From the NCBI RefSeq assembly GCF_001905445.1, contig NZ_LIVQ01000013.1, positions 1 to 64,000 of the forward strand: a stretch of 64,000 nt of DNA. Direction: 5' to 3'. Made by a program: the position numbers and the translations under genes. The notes under the pieces were generated by a model. It was not told the origin of the DNA. It did not search any database and saw nothing but the letters and a program-made list of their open reading frames with translations. Below, one piece after another: positions 42,434 to 50,811 of the stretch. Within the stretch, counting starts at the first letter, position 1. Every line of letters begins with the position of its first letter. The stretch is from Streptomyces sp. CB00455. Lineage in GTDB: Bacteria > Actinomycetota > Actinomycetes > Streptomycetales > Streptomycetaceae.

Positions 42434-43150
42434 GTGCGGTTCCTGCGCGTCATCGTGATCATCGGAGTGCTCCTGGGGGCCCTGTTCGTGGGCGTGGACC
42501 GCTGGGCGGCGGGCTACGCCGAGAACCGGATGGCCGACCGGATACAGGCCCGGCAGGGGCTGGCCGGCAGCGCGGAGGTGGAGATCCGCGGGTTCCCGTT
42601 CCTGACCCAGGCCCTCAGCCACGACCTGGAGCGGGTGGACCTGAGGCTCCGCGGTGTCGATGTCGCCGCCGAGGGCCGCAAGACGCGGCTCGCGGAGCTC
42701 GACGCGAGCTTCCACGACGTGAAGCTGAACGGGGACTACAGCGGCGGCACCGCCGAACGGGCCGAGGGCACCGGCCTCATCACGTACGCCGACCTGACGG
42801 CCGCCTCGCAGACCGGCGCGACGCTCTCCTACGGCGGGGCGCCGGGCAAGGTGAAGGTGACCGCGGGGGTGGAGGTCCTGGGGAAGACCCTCACGCGCAG
42901 TGTGGTGTCGACCGTCACCCTGGAGGACGCGGGGGACGGCAAGGGCGGAAAGATCGTCCGGGTGCACGCCGACGAGGTCCCGGGCGAGGGCATCCCCGGG
43001 GTCGAGAAGCTGGTGCGCAAGAAGACGGACTTCGACCGCGACCTGGACGGCGGGCTGCCGTCCGGGCTGCGGCTGTCCGCCCTGACCTCGGACGAGGCCG
43101 GTGTACACCTCTCGCTGGCCGGTACGGACGTGGTGCTGGCCGGATCGTGA
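42434..43150 (+). CDS. DUF2993 lipid-binding-like protein
   Basis: A 238-residue protein with one N-terminal membrane helix or signal (FLRVIVIIGVLLGALFVGV) and a DUF2993 domain beginning with ENRMADRIQARQGLAGSAEVEIRGFPFLTQAL. The family includes mycobacterial LmeA, an envelope protein linked to lipomannan synthesis, with a tubular lipid-binding fold. GTG 42434 with GGGGGAGG five bases upstream is clear. Confidence 0.82.
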   Translation: MRFLRVIVIIGVLLGALFVGVDRWAAGYAENRMADRIQARQGLAGSAEVEIRGFPFLTQALSHDLERVDLRLRGVDVAAEGRKTRLAELDASFHDVKLNGDYSGGTAERAEGTGLITYADLTAASQTGATLSYGGAPGKVKVTAGVEVLGKTLTRSVVSTVTLEDAGDGKGGKIVRVHADEVPGEGIPGVEKLVRKKTDFDRDLDGGLPSGLRLSALTSDEAGVHLSLAGTDVVLAGS

Positions 43151-43273
43151 GACGGCGCGGTCCGATCCGCAGAAGGATGGGCCGCGCAGGGGGTCCGGAG
43201 GGCGGTGCGGCGGCCGCCCGTCCGGCTCGTATCCCACTATGCGGACGATACTGTCTCGCCATATGACACGCCG

Positions 43274-43303
43274 GTGACAGGGCGGCCGATTCGTCCCTAC
43301 GAT
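43274..43303 (+). promoter_or_regulatory. Promoter of the sulfur leader peptide
   Basis: GTGACA (43274-43279) and TACGAT (43298-43303) are separated by 18 bases and form a housekeeping-type promoter. The predicted start of transcription falls about at the ATG 43312, so the leader peptide would be read from a leaderless message. Confidence 0.65.
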
Positions 43304-43311
43304 CCATGCCT

Positions 43312-43395
43312 ATGAAGCATCAGCAGGCGGACCTCACGAAGCGGCGGGCAGTAGACCTGTGTCGCGTCGCCGCCATGCTCTGTCGATCCATGTGA
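43312..43395 (+). CDS. Cysteine-containing leader peptide of the sulfur locus
   Basis: A 27-codon ORF (MKHQQADLTKRRAV followed by DLCRVAAMLCRSM) ends 177 bases before the rhodanese gene. It matches the pattern LTxRxxVDLxRVAxxxCR of putative leader peptides found before sulfur genes in actinobacteria. Two Cys codons lie near the end, so ribosome pausing at low cysteine could control the downstream genes. An in-frame ATG lies at 43306. I see no classic terminator between it and the rhodanese gene. Confidence 0.78.
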   Translation: MKHQQADLTKRRAVDLCRVAAMLCRSM

Positions 43396-43572
43396 CGTGT
43401 GAGCGCATCCGCTCCATCCAGCCGGACGACCTGCTTCTTCCCGCGTGACCGCACGCGCCTCCCGATCCCTGACGCCTCCCCGCGCAGGTCCTGAGCGCAC
43501 CCGGACGCACGCATCACGCAGCACGCACCAGCGCAGCACAGCCCGCCGCACACTGCCCCGGAGGAGAACACC

Positions 43573-44418
43573 ATGAGCCGCAGCGACGTCCTCGTAGACG
43601 CCGACTGGGTCGAGGCCCACCTGAACGACGCCGACGTCGTCATCGTCGAGGTGGACGAGGACACGTCCGCCTACGACAAGAACCACATCACCAACGCCGT
43701 CCGGATCGACTGGAAGAGCGACCTCCAGGACCCGGTCCGCCGTGACTTCGTGGACCAGGAGGGCTTCGAGAAGCTCCTCTCCGCCAAGGGCATCTCCAAC
43801 GACGACACCGTCGTCCTCTACGGCGGCAACAACAACTGGTTCGCGTCCTACGCCTACTGGTACTTCAAGCTCTACGGCCACCAGAACGTGAAGCTCCTCG
43901 ACGGCGGCCGCAAGAAGTGGGAGCTCGACTCCCGCGACCTGGTGGACGGCAAGGACGTCCCCAACCGTCCGGCCACCGACTACAAGGCCAAGGCCCAGGA
44001 CACCTCGATCCGCGCCTTCCGCGACGACGTCGTGGCCGCGATCGGCTCCCTGAACCTGGTCGACGTGCGCTCGCCCGACGAGTTCTCCGGCAAGCTGCTC
44101 GCCCCGGCGCACCTCCCGCAGGAGCAGTCGCAGCGCCCCGGCCACGTGCCGAGCGCCCGCAACATCCCGTGGTCGAAGAACGCCAACGACGACGGCACCT
44201 TCAAGTCGGACGAGGAGCTGACGGCCCTCTACCAGGCCGAGCAGGTCGACCTGGCGAAGGACACCATCGCCTACTGCCGCATCGGCGAGCGCTCCGCGCT
44301 CACGTGGTTCGTGCTGCACGAGCTCCTCGGCCAGGAGAACGTCAAGAACTACGACGGCTCGTGGACCGAGTACGGCTCGCTGGTCGGCGTGCCGATCGAG
44401 CTCGGCGCCGCCAAGTAA
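43573..44418 (+). CDS. cysA: Thiosulfate sulfurtransferase (rhodanese)
   Basis: A 281-residue enzyme with two rhodanese domains. The second carries the active-site Cys235 in the loop CRIGERS, as in mycobacterial CysA2; the first is inactive (the site reads GGNNNWFA). It moves sulfane sulfur from thiosulfate to cyanide or thiols and may feed sulfur carriers. GGAGGAG precedes the ATG. The sseC gene follows 83 bases on, the same pair as cysA2-sseC2 in M. tuberculosis. Confidence 0.92.
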   Translation: MSRSDVLVDADWVEAHLNDADVVIVEVDEDTSAYDKNHITNAVRIDWKSDLQDPVRRDFVDQEGFEKLLSAKGISNDDTVVLYGGNNNWFASYAYWYFKLYGHQNVKLLDGGRKKWELDSRDLVDGKDVPNRPATDYKAKAQDTSIRAFRDDVVAAIGSLNLVDVRSPDEFSGKLLAPAHLPQEQSQRPGHVPSARNIPWSKNANDDGTFKSDEELTALYQAEQVDLAKDTIAYCRIGERSALTWFVLHELLGQENVKNYDGSWTEYGSLVGVPIELGAAK

Positions 44419-44501
44419 ACCCTGCCGGGCCGGGCGCGCGCGGCGACCGGCGCCCGCCCGCAGCAAAGCCAGTACGACCTCTCTAGGACAGGACAGAGAA
44501 C

Positions 44502-44792
44502 ATGTGTGGAGCACAGATCGGCGGGCCCGACCTCGCGACGCTCAAGCCCGGTGAGACCGCGATCCAGGGTCAGATCACCAAGGAGGGCGAGCCGGTGTCC
44601 GGCTACGTCCGCCTGCTGGACTCGACCGGCGAGTTCACCGCCGAGGTCCCGACCTCGGCGACCGGCCAGTTCCGCTTCTACGCGGCCACCGGTTCCTGGA
44701 CCCTGCGGGCGCTCGTGCCGGGCGGCACGGCGGACCGCAAGGTCGTCGTCGCCGAGGCCGGCGGCGTGACGGACGTGGCGATCGCGGTCTGA
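44502..44792 (+). CDS. sseC: DUF1416 protein SseC
   Basis: A 96-residue DUF1416 protein beginning MCGAQIGGPD and built of beta strands (YVRLLDSTGEFTAEVPTSATGQFRFYAATGSW), like a small transthyretin-type domain. It is found next to rhodanese genes throughout actinobacteria and is assumed to work with them in sulfur metabolism; the biochemical role is unknown. A strong hairpin terminator follows. Confidence 0.88.
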   Translation: MCGAQIGGPDLATLKPGETAIQGQITKEGEPVSGYVRLLDSTGEFTAEVPTSATGQFRFYAATGSWTLRALVPGGTADRKVVVAEAGGVTDVAIAV

Positions 44793-44828
44793 GCACCGCA
44801 CGTGTGATTGCCTGATCGACCGGCCGGA

Positions 44829-44875
44829 GGGCCGCACCCCCGGGGGTTGGACGCCACTGGAACGGGGTGCGGCCC
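44829..44875 (+). terminator. Terminator after sseC
   Basis: A perfect 12-bp stem GGGCCGCACCCC (44829-44840) / GGGGTGCGGCCC (44864-44875) is followed by TT and closes the sulfur transcription unit. The T run is short, as is normal in Streptomyces. Confidence 0.85.
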
Positions 44876-44905
44876 TTCGTGCCGATACCGCTCTACGCTG
44901 GAGGC

Positions 44906-45169
44906 ATGTACGCCCGTCGCCGGCGCGCCTACTTCCTGCTCATGGGCGGATGCCTCGTCCTCTTCGTCTCCGCCTGGTCCTTCGTGCGCCTCTGGTCGGT
45001 GGAGGCGGCCGTGGCCATGTGCGTGGTCGCCATGGTCATCCCCCCGTTCGCCGCGATGATCGCGAACCGGCGCGGGCCGGAGGACCGGTGGTGGGACGAC
45101 CCCTCGGGGGACCCGAAGTCCGACGAGTGGTGGGACGAACTGGACGGAAAGCGGCGTCCCAGGGAATGA
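44906..45169 (+). CDS. DUF3099 membrane protein
   Basis: An 87-residue protein with a basic start (MYARRRRAYFLLM), two membrane helices in a hairpin, and an acidic, Trp-rich tail (DRWWDDPSGD, DEWWDELDG). It fits the DUF3099 family of actinobacteria; function unknown. A TACGCT -10 box ends six bases before the ATG, which suggests a leaderless message; the GGAGG right before the ATG is too close to serve. Confidence 0.8.
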   Translation: MYARRRRAYFLLMGGCLVLFVSAWSFVRLWSVEAAVAMCVVAMVIPPFAAMIANRRGPEDRWWDDPSGDPKSDEWWDELDGKRRPRE

Positions 45170-45281
45170 AACCCGCTGAGACAAGAATGTAATAAGCAGT
45201 CATACAACTGCTCTCCCCCGGTGCGGGTCATGGGTACGCGCGGGTAATCAACCGGCGCCTCCTGTCCTGTGGGGGGACTCC

Positions 45282-46154
45282 TTGGAACACGAACAGACCA
45301 TCCCTGAGCAGCGGAAAGAGGGGGATACCGCACCGGATGCAGACACTCCGGACCCGGTCGCGGACCCGGCCACGGCCCCCATCCCGGGCCCGGTCGCGGA
45401 CCCCGTCGCGGACCCCGTTCCCGCAGCCCCGCCCCGCCGCCGTGGCAGCCGCCGCACCACCCTCCTGATCGCGGGCGCCGCCGTGCTCGGTGTCCTGGCC
45501 GGGACGATCACCGGCTACGCGGTCCAGTACCACCGCGCGCCCACTCCGCTGGCACCGCTGGCCCAGCAGCGGATCGACACGCCCGCGCCGCGTGCGGTGA
45601 ACGAGTCGACGAGCCGGCGTTCGATCAACGTCAACCGCTGGCACAAGACCGACGAGGACCTGGGCAAGATGCTCCTGGAGGCCCCTGGGGGCGCCAAGGT
45701 CCTCTTCTCGGGCTACGAGTCCCCCGACGAGTACGCGGCCGACTTCTTCGAGCGGCCCGACCTGGCCCTCGGCAGCATGGTCGGCCGTGACGTCAAGCGG
45801 ATCGTCAGCTTGAACTGGTCCGAGGACGACCACAACCTCGTCGAGATCCGGCTGATCCAGTTCAGGAACCGTTCGGGCGCGGCGTCCTTCCAGCAGGGAC
45901 AGTCCGAGTACATGTCCGACAAGAAGTTCGCGGGCAACTCCGGTGCCGACATTCCCGGCGTCCCTTCCGACTTCGGCCACACCTGGGTGGACTCCGAGGC
46001 ACACGAGAAGCCCGGTTACTACCCGATCCGCGGGGCCCGCGCCCTCGCCCGGCGCGGGGACATCGTCATGGACATCCACTACAGCAACAAGCGCGGCAGC
46101 GTCGACGCGAGCACATTCGCCGACCTGGCCAAGCGGCAGATGGAGCGGCTGTGA
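45282..46154 (+). CDS. Single-TM secreted-domain protein, first of three
   Basis: A 290-residue protein: acidic Pro/Asp-rich cytoplasmic start with an imperfect PVADP repeat, a basic RRRGSRR patch, one membrane helix (about residues 59-80) and an extracytoplasmic domain of about 200 residues. Start is TTG 45282 behind a GGGGGG ribosome site. The stop overlaps the start of the next gene (GTGA). No known domain is recognised; the shared layout suggests the three genes act as one complex. Confidence 0.75.
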   Translation: MEHEQTIPEQRKEGDTAPDADTPDPVADPATAPIPGPVADPVADPVPAAPPRRRGSRRTTLLIAGAAVLGVLAGTITGYAVQYHRAPTPLAPLAQQRIDTPAPRAVNESTSRRSINVNRWHKTDEDLGKMLLEAPGGAKVLFSGYESPDEYAADFFERPDLALGSMVGRDVKRIVSLNWSEDDHNLVEIRLIQFRNRSGAASFQQGQSEYMSDKKFAGNSGADIPGVPSDFGHTWVDSEAHEKPGYYPIRGARALARRGDIVMDIHYSNKRGSVDASTFADLAKRQMERL

Positions 46155-46984
46155 ACGGGCGGCAGAACGACGAGTCCGGGCAGAGCGGCGCTCCGGCCGC
46201 CCAGTCCGGCCAGGAGCGCATGGCCTGCACCCCGCCCCCGGGCAAGGCGGGCCGCAGGCGGGCCGCCCTGATCTCGGGAGGCCTCGGCCTCGCACTCGTC
46301 GTGGGCGCGGGCATCTGGGCCTCACAGAAGCTCGACGAAGCCGACCGCACCTCGCCGACGCGCTACTGGGTGGGGGCGGGGAACAAGCCCGCTGTCCCGT
46401 CCAGCCCGGTGCCGACCGTCCCGCCGAACGAACTCATGGCCAAGCTGCTGCCGTTGCCCGCGGGATACGAACTCGGCCCCGACCTCGACCTGGAGGGCAA
46501 CAATTTCTACGTCCCCGGCGAGCGGGCGATCCAGAGTCTGAAGGACAGCCGTACCGGCCTCTCCGGCAGCCAGCGCGCCGAGCGCGACCGGGCACTGGCC
46601 GATCTGAAGCTCAAGGGACTGGCCGGCCGCACCTTCAACAAGAGGTCGGGCGCACCAGTGACCGAGATCCACCTCACGCAGGCCGACCCCCAGGCCCTGG
46701 CAACCTTCTCCGATTTCTCCAAGAAGTGGCTCGACCTCCTGTCCGGCGACCGCGAGGCCCCCAAGATCGACGGCTTCCCGCAGGCCAAGTGTGTGCTGTC
46801 CGATGTGCTCGAAGAAGAGGCGAAGGACAAGAAGGGGCAGATCGACTCCCTCGAATGCGTCGCCGTCGAGGGAGACGTGCTGGTGGAGTTCCGGACGTAC
46901 GGGGCCAAGATCTCCACGAACGAGGCCGCCGACCTGTTCAAGCAGCAGCTGAACCACCTGAAGTCCCCCGGGGAGTCCGTGTGA
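46151..46984 (+). CDS. Single-TM secreted-domain protein, second of three
   Basis: A 277-residue protein starting at GTG 46151 in a GTGA overlap with the first gene. It has a polar start, basic GRRRA patch, one membrane helix at about residues 38-56, and an external domain of about 210 residues with two cysteines (KCVLSD, LECVAVEG) that may pair. No family is recognised. Its stop overlaps the start of the third gene in the same way. Confidence 0.75.
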   Translation: MNGRQNDESGQSGAPAAQSGQERMACTPPPGKAGRRRAALISGGLGLALVVGAGIWASQKLDEADRTSPTRYWVGAGNKPAVPSSPVPTVPPNELMAKLLPLPAGYELGPDLDLEGNNFYVPGERAIQSLKDSRTGLSGSQRAERDRALADLKLKGLAGRTFNKRSGAPVTEIHLTQADPQALATFSDFSKKWLDLLSGDREAPKIDGFPQAKCVLSDVLEEEAKDKKGQIDSLECVAVEGDVLVEFRTYGAKISTNEAADLFKQQLNHLKSPGESV

Positions 46985-47928
46985 CCGAGCAGAACACCAC
47001 TGGTACCGCGTCCGCCCCCGAGCCGGTGGCCCCGGTGGCCCTGCAAGCCCCGGGGACCCCGCAGGCCCCGGTTGCCGCACCGGCCGCGGAGTCCCCGGCT
47101 CCGGAGGGGCCCGAGGTCCCGGCCGCGCCGAAGGACCGTCGCAAGCTCCGCGGTTTCCTGCGCTGGACGGCTGCCGTCCTTGTCTTCGCCGGCGCCGGGG
47201 CGGGGACCGCGTACGGGGTGCTCCAGTCCGAGCGCACCGAGCTCCCGGGACTGTCCACCGAGGACGACGGCCGCTGGGTCTACCACCGGCTGGCCAAGCC
47301 GGAGCTGCCGCCGGGAGCCGCCCTGCCCAGGGGTGCGGACAACGTGGACGAGACCCACTACGCACCCCTGCCCGCACTGGTGCTCCAGGCCCCCGCGGGT
47401 GCCCGGCCCGACACCGGCCTGAAAGCGGACAAGGACGGCGCCGTGTCCCCGGACGCCTTCCTGGAGGAGTACCCCGCCGCCTCCCGTGCGGAGCTGAAGC
47501 AGAGCTTCGAATACGAGGGCCTGCGCCAGATCACCGGGCGCGGCTGGACCATGCCGGACGGTACGCGGACCCGCATCTACCTGCTGCGCTTCCACTCGTC
47601 CGAGTTCGTGGACACCTTCCGGGGGTGCAACACCAATGTGCGGCTGAACGGCGCCGACGCCTTCGAGATCGACGCGGCCTGGAGCAAGGCCAAGATCACG
47701 CAGACCAACAACCTCGGCAGCGACGGTTTCAACAACGCCGCCGGCACCCTCAGCAGCAGCGACGTCAGTGTCTACGCCGAGGCCAAGCCCTACGGCGACG
47801 AGCAGACCAAGCTCGGCTGCCTCCAGGCGGGTGATGTCCAGGCCGTGATCATCCAGACGCGCAAGGGCGAAGTGGCCACCGTCCCCTTCCACCAGACGGT
47901 CCTGCTGCAGAGCCAGCTCCTGAGCTGA
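46981..47928 (+). CDS. Single-TM secreted-domain protein, third of three
   Basis: A 315-residue protein starting at GTG 46981 (GTGA overlap). Its cytoplasmic part is Pro/Ala-rich with repeated PVA and APE units, followed by a membrane helix (about residues 60-80) and a domain of about 235 residues with two cysteines (RGCNTNV, LGCLQAG). The strand-rich end resembles its two neighbours in general style, so they may be distant paralogues. Function unknown. Confidence 0.75.
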   Translation: MTEQNTTGTASAPEPVAPVALQAPGTPQAPVAAPAAESPAPEGPEVPAAPKDRRKLRGFLRWTAAVLVFAGAGAGTAYGVLQSERTELPGLSTEDDGRWVYHRLAKPELPPGAALPRGADNVDETHYAPLPALVLQAPAGARPDTGLKADKDGAVSPDAFLEEYPAASRAELKQSFEYEGLRQITGRGWTMPDGTRTRIYLLRFHSSEFVDTFRGCNTNVRLNGADAFEIDAAWSKAKITQTNNLGSDGFNNAAGTLSSSDVSVYAEAKPYGDEQTKLGCLQAGDVQAVIIQTRKGEVATVPFHQTVLLQSQLLS

Positions 47929-47957
47929 GCGGTGGTACGGCCGACCTCGAAGAGTGA

Positions 47958-47991
47958 GCCGGTCCCCGGGCCAGTAGGCTTGGGGACCGGC
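47958..47991 (+). terminator. Hairpin after the three-gene operon, overlapping a -10 box
   Basis: GCCGGTCCCC (47958-47967) pairs perfectly with GGGGACCGGC (47982-47991) around a 14-base loop. The loop contains TAGGCT (47974-47979), a good -10 box for the small gene downstream. The element could therefore end the operon upstream and also hide or control the promoter downstream. Confidence 0.65.
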
Positions 47992-48025
47992 CGTACCCCG
48001 CAACGATTCCTCCGAGGAGCACCCC

Positions 48026-48127
48026 GTGCTTGAGGCAGTCTTCACCTCCCTGCTGGTCCTGGTCTGCGTCGGCGTCCTCGCCTTCACCGGCCTGGCCGTC
48101 AAGAAGCTGTACCAGGGTCAGCGCTGA
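48026..48127 (+). CDS. 33-residue single-helix membrane protein
   Basis: A short gene from GTG 48026, with GAGGAG seven bases upstream. The product is nearly all membrane helix (LEAVFTSLLVLVCVGVLAFTGLAV) with a basic end (KKLYQGQR). The ribosome site and the clean membrane profile support it. I believe short proteins like this are conserved in streptomycetes; function unknown. Confidence 0.68.
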   Translation: MLEAVFTSLLVLVCVGVLAFTGLAVKKLYQGQR

Positions 48128-48187
48128 GCGGCGTCCGCCCAGCAGACCGCCCGGAACCCCTCACACAGATCGCCTGAGCAGCCATCC

Positions 48188-48760
48188 ATGATCCAGATCC
48201 CGTCCGACCTGAACCCGGGCCTCGTCCCCCTCGCCTTCCTCCTCGGCAACTGGGAGGGCGCGGGCGTCTTCGACTTCCCGGGTGAGGAAAAGTGCAACTT
48301 CGGCCAGGAAGTCGTCTTCACCCACGACGGCCGGGACTTCCTGGAATACACCTCCCACACCTGGGTCCTCGACGGCGAGGGCAAGAAGGTGCGGCCGCTG
48401 GAGTCCGAGTCGGGTTACTGGCGCATCGACAAGGACCGCAAGGTCGAGATCGTCATGGTCCGCGACCAGGGTGTCGTCGAGGTCTGGTACGGCGAGCTCG
48501 CCGACCAGAAGCCCCAGATCGACCTGGTCACCGACGCGGTGGCCCGCACCGCCGCCTCCGGCCCGTACAGCGGCGGCAAGCGGCTCTACGGCTACGTGAA
48601 GAGCGACCTGATGTGGGTCGGGGAGAAGGCCACCCCGGACGTCGAGCTGCGTCCGTACATGTCGGCCCAGCTCAAGAAGGTCGTCACGCCCGAGGAGGTC
48701 GCCGAGATGGCGCGCAACCTCCCGGACATGCCGGACGACGGCATCGCCTTCTTCCGCTGA
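48188..48760 (+). CDS. Nitrobindin/FABP-like beta-barrel protein
   Basis: A 190-residue protein of the THAP4/nitrobindin-like family (DUF1794). The signature LLGNWEGAG lies at residues 18-26 and further strands follow (QEVVFTHDGRDFLEYTSHTW, GYWRIDKDRKVEIVMV). Known members hold heme and react with nitric oxide or peroxynitrite. The C-terminal heme-ligand region here reads RPYMSAQLKKV with no histidine, so heme binding is uncertain. It lies upstream of nur. Confidence 0.82.
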   Translation: MIQIPSDLNPGLVPLAFLLGNWEGAGVFDFPGEEKCNFGQEVVFTHDGRDFLEYTSHTWVLDGEGKKVRPLESESGYWRIDKDRKVEIVMVRDQGVVEVWYGELADQKPQIDLVTDAVARTAASGPYSGGKRLYGYVKSDLMWVGEKATPDVELRPYMSAQLKKVVTPEEVAEMARNLPDMPDDGIAFFR

Positions 48761-48838
48761 GCGGACATCTCCACAGACCGTGCGAGAAGGGGGACCGCGG
48801 CCCGGCCGCGGTCCCCTTCGCGCGCTTACACTGGCCGG

Positions 48839-49321
48839 GTGGTGAGCACCGAGAGGGCACAGAGCACCGGGAACACCGGCAGCGCCGGCGGCGTCGACTG
48901 GAAGACCGACCTGCGGCAGCGCGGATACCGGCTGACCCCGCAGCGCCAGCTCGTCCTGGAGGCGGTCGACGCCCTGGAGCACGCGAGCCCCGACGAGATC
49001 CTCGCCGAGGTCCGCAAGACCGCCTCCGGGGTCAACATCTCCACCGTCTACCGCACCCTGGAGCTGCTGGAGGAGCTGGGGCTCGTCTCGCACGCCCACC
49101 TGGGCCACGGCGCGCCCACCTACCACCTCGCCGACCGGCACCACCACATCCACCTCGTCTGCCGCGACTGCGCCGAGGTGATCGAGGCCGATGTCGACAT
49201 CGCCTCCGAGTTCACCGCGAAGCTCCGCGCGACCTTCGGCTTCGAGACCGACATGAAGCACTTCGCGATCTTCGGACTGTGCGCGAAGTGCGCCGCCCGG
49301 CACCGTGACGGCCACGCGTAG
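48839..49321 (+). CDS. nur: Nickel-responsive Fur-family regulator Nur
   Basis: A 160-residue Fur-family protein very close to S. coelicolor Nur as I recall it. All metal ligands are kept with an offset of 15: His48, His101, His103, His105 (M site) and His85, His87, His141 (nickel site). The extra 15 residues come from an insertion after MVST (ERAQSTGNTGSAGG type). Nur with nickel represses nickel uptake and sodF. TACACT lies six to nine bases before two adjacent GTG codons, so the message is probably leaderless. Confidence 0.9.
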   Translation: MVSTERAQSTGNTGSAGGVDWKTDLRQRGYRLTPQRQLVLEAVDALEHASPDEILAEVRKTASGVNISTVYRTLELLEELGLVSHAHLGHGAPTYHLADRHHHIHLVCRDCAEVIEADVDIASEFTAKLRATFGFETDMKHFAIFGLCAKCAARHRDGHA

Positions 49322-49342
49322 GCGGGTCGTAGGCTAGGTGCC

Positions 49343-50308
49343 ATGACCAGCCCTTTGCTCCACCTCCCCGGCGCCGTGCAGGCCGAAGGCCGCGACGAGG
49401 GCGTCGCCGCCCACTACGGAGAGCTGTACGGCGAACAGCGCGCCCTCGCGGACGGCCGCGGCTTCGTCGACCTCTCGCACCGCGGGGTCGTCACCGTCAC
49501 CGGACCGGAGCGGCTGAGCTGGCTGCACCTGCTGCTCACCCAGCACCTCACCGAGCTGCCGGCCGGGCAGGCCACCGAGGCGCTGATCCTCTCCGCCAAC
49601 GGCCACATCGAGCACGCGCTCTACCTCGTCGACGACGGCGAGACGACGTGGGCGCACGTGGAGCCGGGCACCCAGGGGGAGTTGATCGCCTACCTGGAGT
49701 CCATGAAGTTCTTCTACCGCGTCGAAGTGGCCGACCGCACCGCGGAGTTCGCGGTCGTCCACCTGCCGGCCGGCTCCATCGCCGAGGTGGCCGGGAAGCA
49801 CGCCGTACGGGAGACCCCGCACGGCCGGGACGTCTTCCTGCCCCGCGCCGAGCTGGAGGAGTTCGCCGCCGGGCACGGTCCCGCCGCCGGCCTCCTCGCC
49901 TACGAGGCCCTGCGCGTCGAGGCGCACCGGCCCCGCCTCGGCCTGGAGACGGACCACCGCACCATCCCGCACGAGCTCGGCTGGATCGGCACGGCCGTCC
50001 ACCTCCAGAAGGGCTGCTACCGGGGTCAGGAGACGGTGGCCCGCGTCCACAACCTGGGCAAGCCCCCGCGCCGGCTGGTCTTCCTGCACCTGGACGGCTC
50101 CGAGGTGCTGCTCCCGGCGCACGGCACCCCCGTGCGGCTCGCCGCCGACGGGGAGGAGGGCCGCCAGCTGGGCTTCGTGACCACCGCGGTCCGCCATCAC
50201 GAGCTGGGCCCGATCGCGCTGGCGCTGGTCAAGCGGAACGTGCCGGTGGACGCCCCGCTGCTGGCCGGGAACACGGCCGCCGCGCAGGAGGTCGTCGTAG
50301 CGCCCTGA
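49343..50308 (+). CDS. ygfZ: Folate-binding protein YgfZ/GcvT-like
   Basis: A 321-residue protein of the YgfZ (COG0354) family, related to aminomethyltransferase GcvT. The diagnostic motif KGCYRGQE is present, with the N-terminal GFVDLSHRGVVTVTGPERLSWLH. YgfZ uses folate to support repair or assembly of iron-sulfur clusters. A TAGGCT -10 box ends seven bases before the ATG, so it is probably leaderless. Confidence 0.92.
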   Translation: MTSPLLHLPGAVQAEGRDEGVAAHYGELYGEQRALADGRGFVDLSHRGVVTVTGPERLSWLHLLLTQHLTELPAGQATEALILSANGHIEHALYLVDDGETTWAHVEPGTQGELIAYLESMKFFYRVEVADRTAEFAVVHLPAGSIAEVAGKHAVRETPHGRDVFLPRAELEEFAAGHGPAAGLLAYEALRVEAHRPRLGLETDHRTIPHELGWIGTAVHLQKGCYRGQETVARVHNLGKPPRRLVFLHLDGSEVLLPAHGTPVRLAADGEEGRQLGFVTTAVRHHELGPIALALVKRNVPVDAPLLAGNTAAAQEVVVAP

Positions 50309-50385
50309 GCCCAGAGCCCAGAGCCCTGGCGCCCAGAGCCCTGGCGCCGTAGCCCCGGTGGCCGGGCGGTCCCGCAGCGCCGTGC

Positions 50386-50811
50386 TCAGACGTCGATGAC
50401 GATGGTGAACGGGCCGTGGTTGGTGAGCGAGACCCGCATGTCCGCACCGAACCGGCCCGTTTCCACCGTCGCGCCCAGTGCGCGCAGCTGCGCCACGACC
50501 TCGTCGACGAGCGGTTCGGCGACCTCACCGGGAGCCGCCGCGTTCCAGGTGGGCCGCCGCCCCTTGCGGGCGTCTCCGTAGAGCGTGAACTGGGAGATCA
50601 CCAGCAGCGGCGCGTTCACGTCGCTGCAGGACTTCTCCGCTTCCAGGATCCGCACGGACCACAGCTTGCGCGCCAGCTGGGCCGCCTTCTCCGGCGTGTC
50701 GTCGTGGGTCACCCCCACCAGCACGCACAGTCCCTCGCCGACGATCTCGCCCACGGTCTCGCCGGCCACCACGACGCTCGCGCCGTCCACCCTCTGCACC
50801 ACTGCTCGCAT
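50386..50811 (-). CDS. dtd: D-aminoacyl-tRNA deacylase
   Basis: A 141-residue Dtd enzyme, which frees tRNA wrongly charged with D-amino acids or glycine. The two active-site motifs are LLVISQFTLYGD at residues 69-80 and LTNHGPFTIVID near the C-terminus; the family usually has N-x-G-P there. MRAVVQRVDGASVVV is the typical start, giving ATG 50811. It stands alone between two plus-strand genes. Confidence 0.95.
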   Translation of the reverse strand: MRAVVQRVDGASVVVAGETVGEIVGEGLCVLVGVTHDDTPEKAAQLARKLWSVRILEAEKSCSDVNAPLLVISQFTLYGDARKGRRPTWNAAAPGEVAEPLVDEVVAQLRALGATVETGRFGADMRVSLTNHGPFTIVIDV

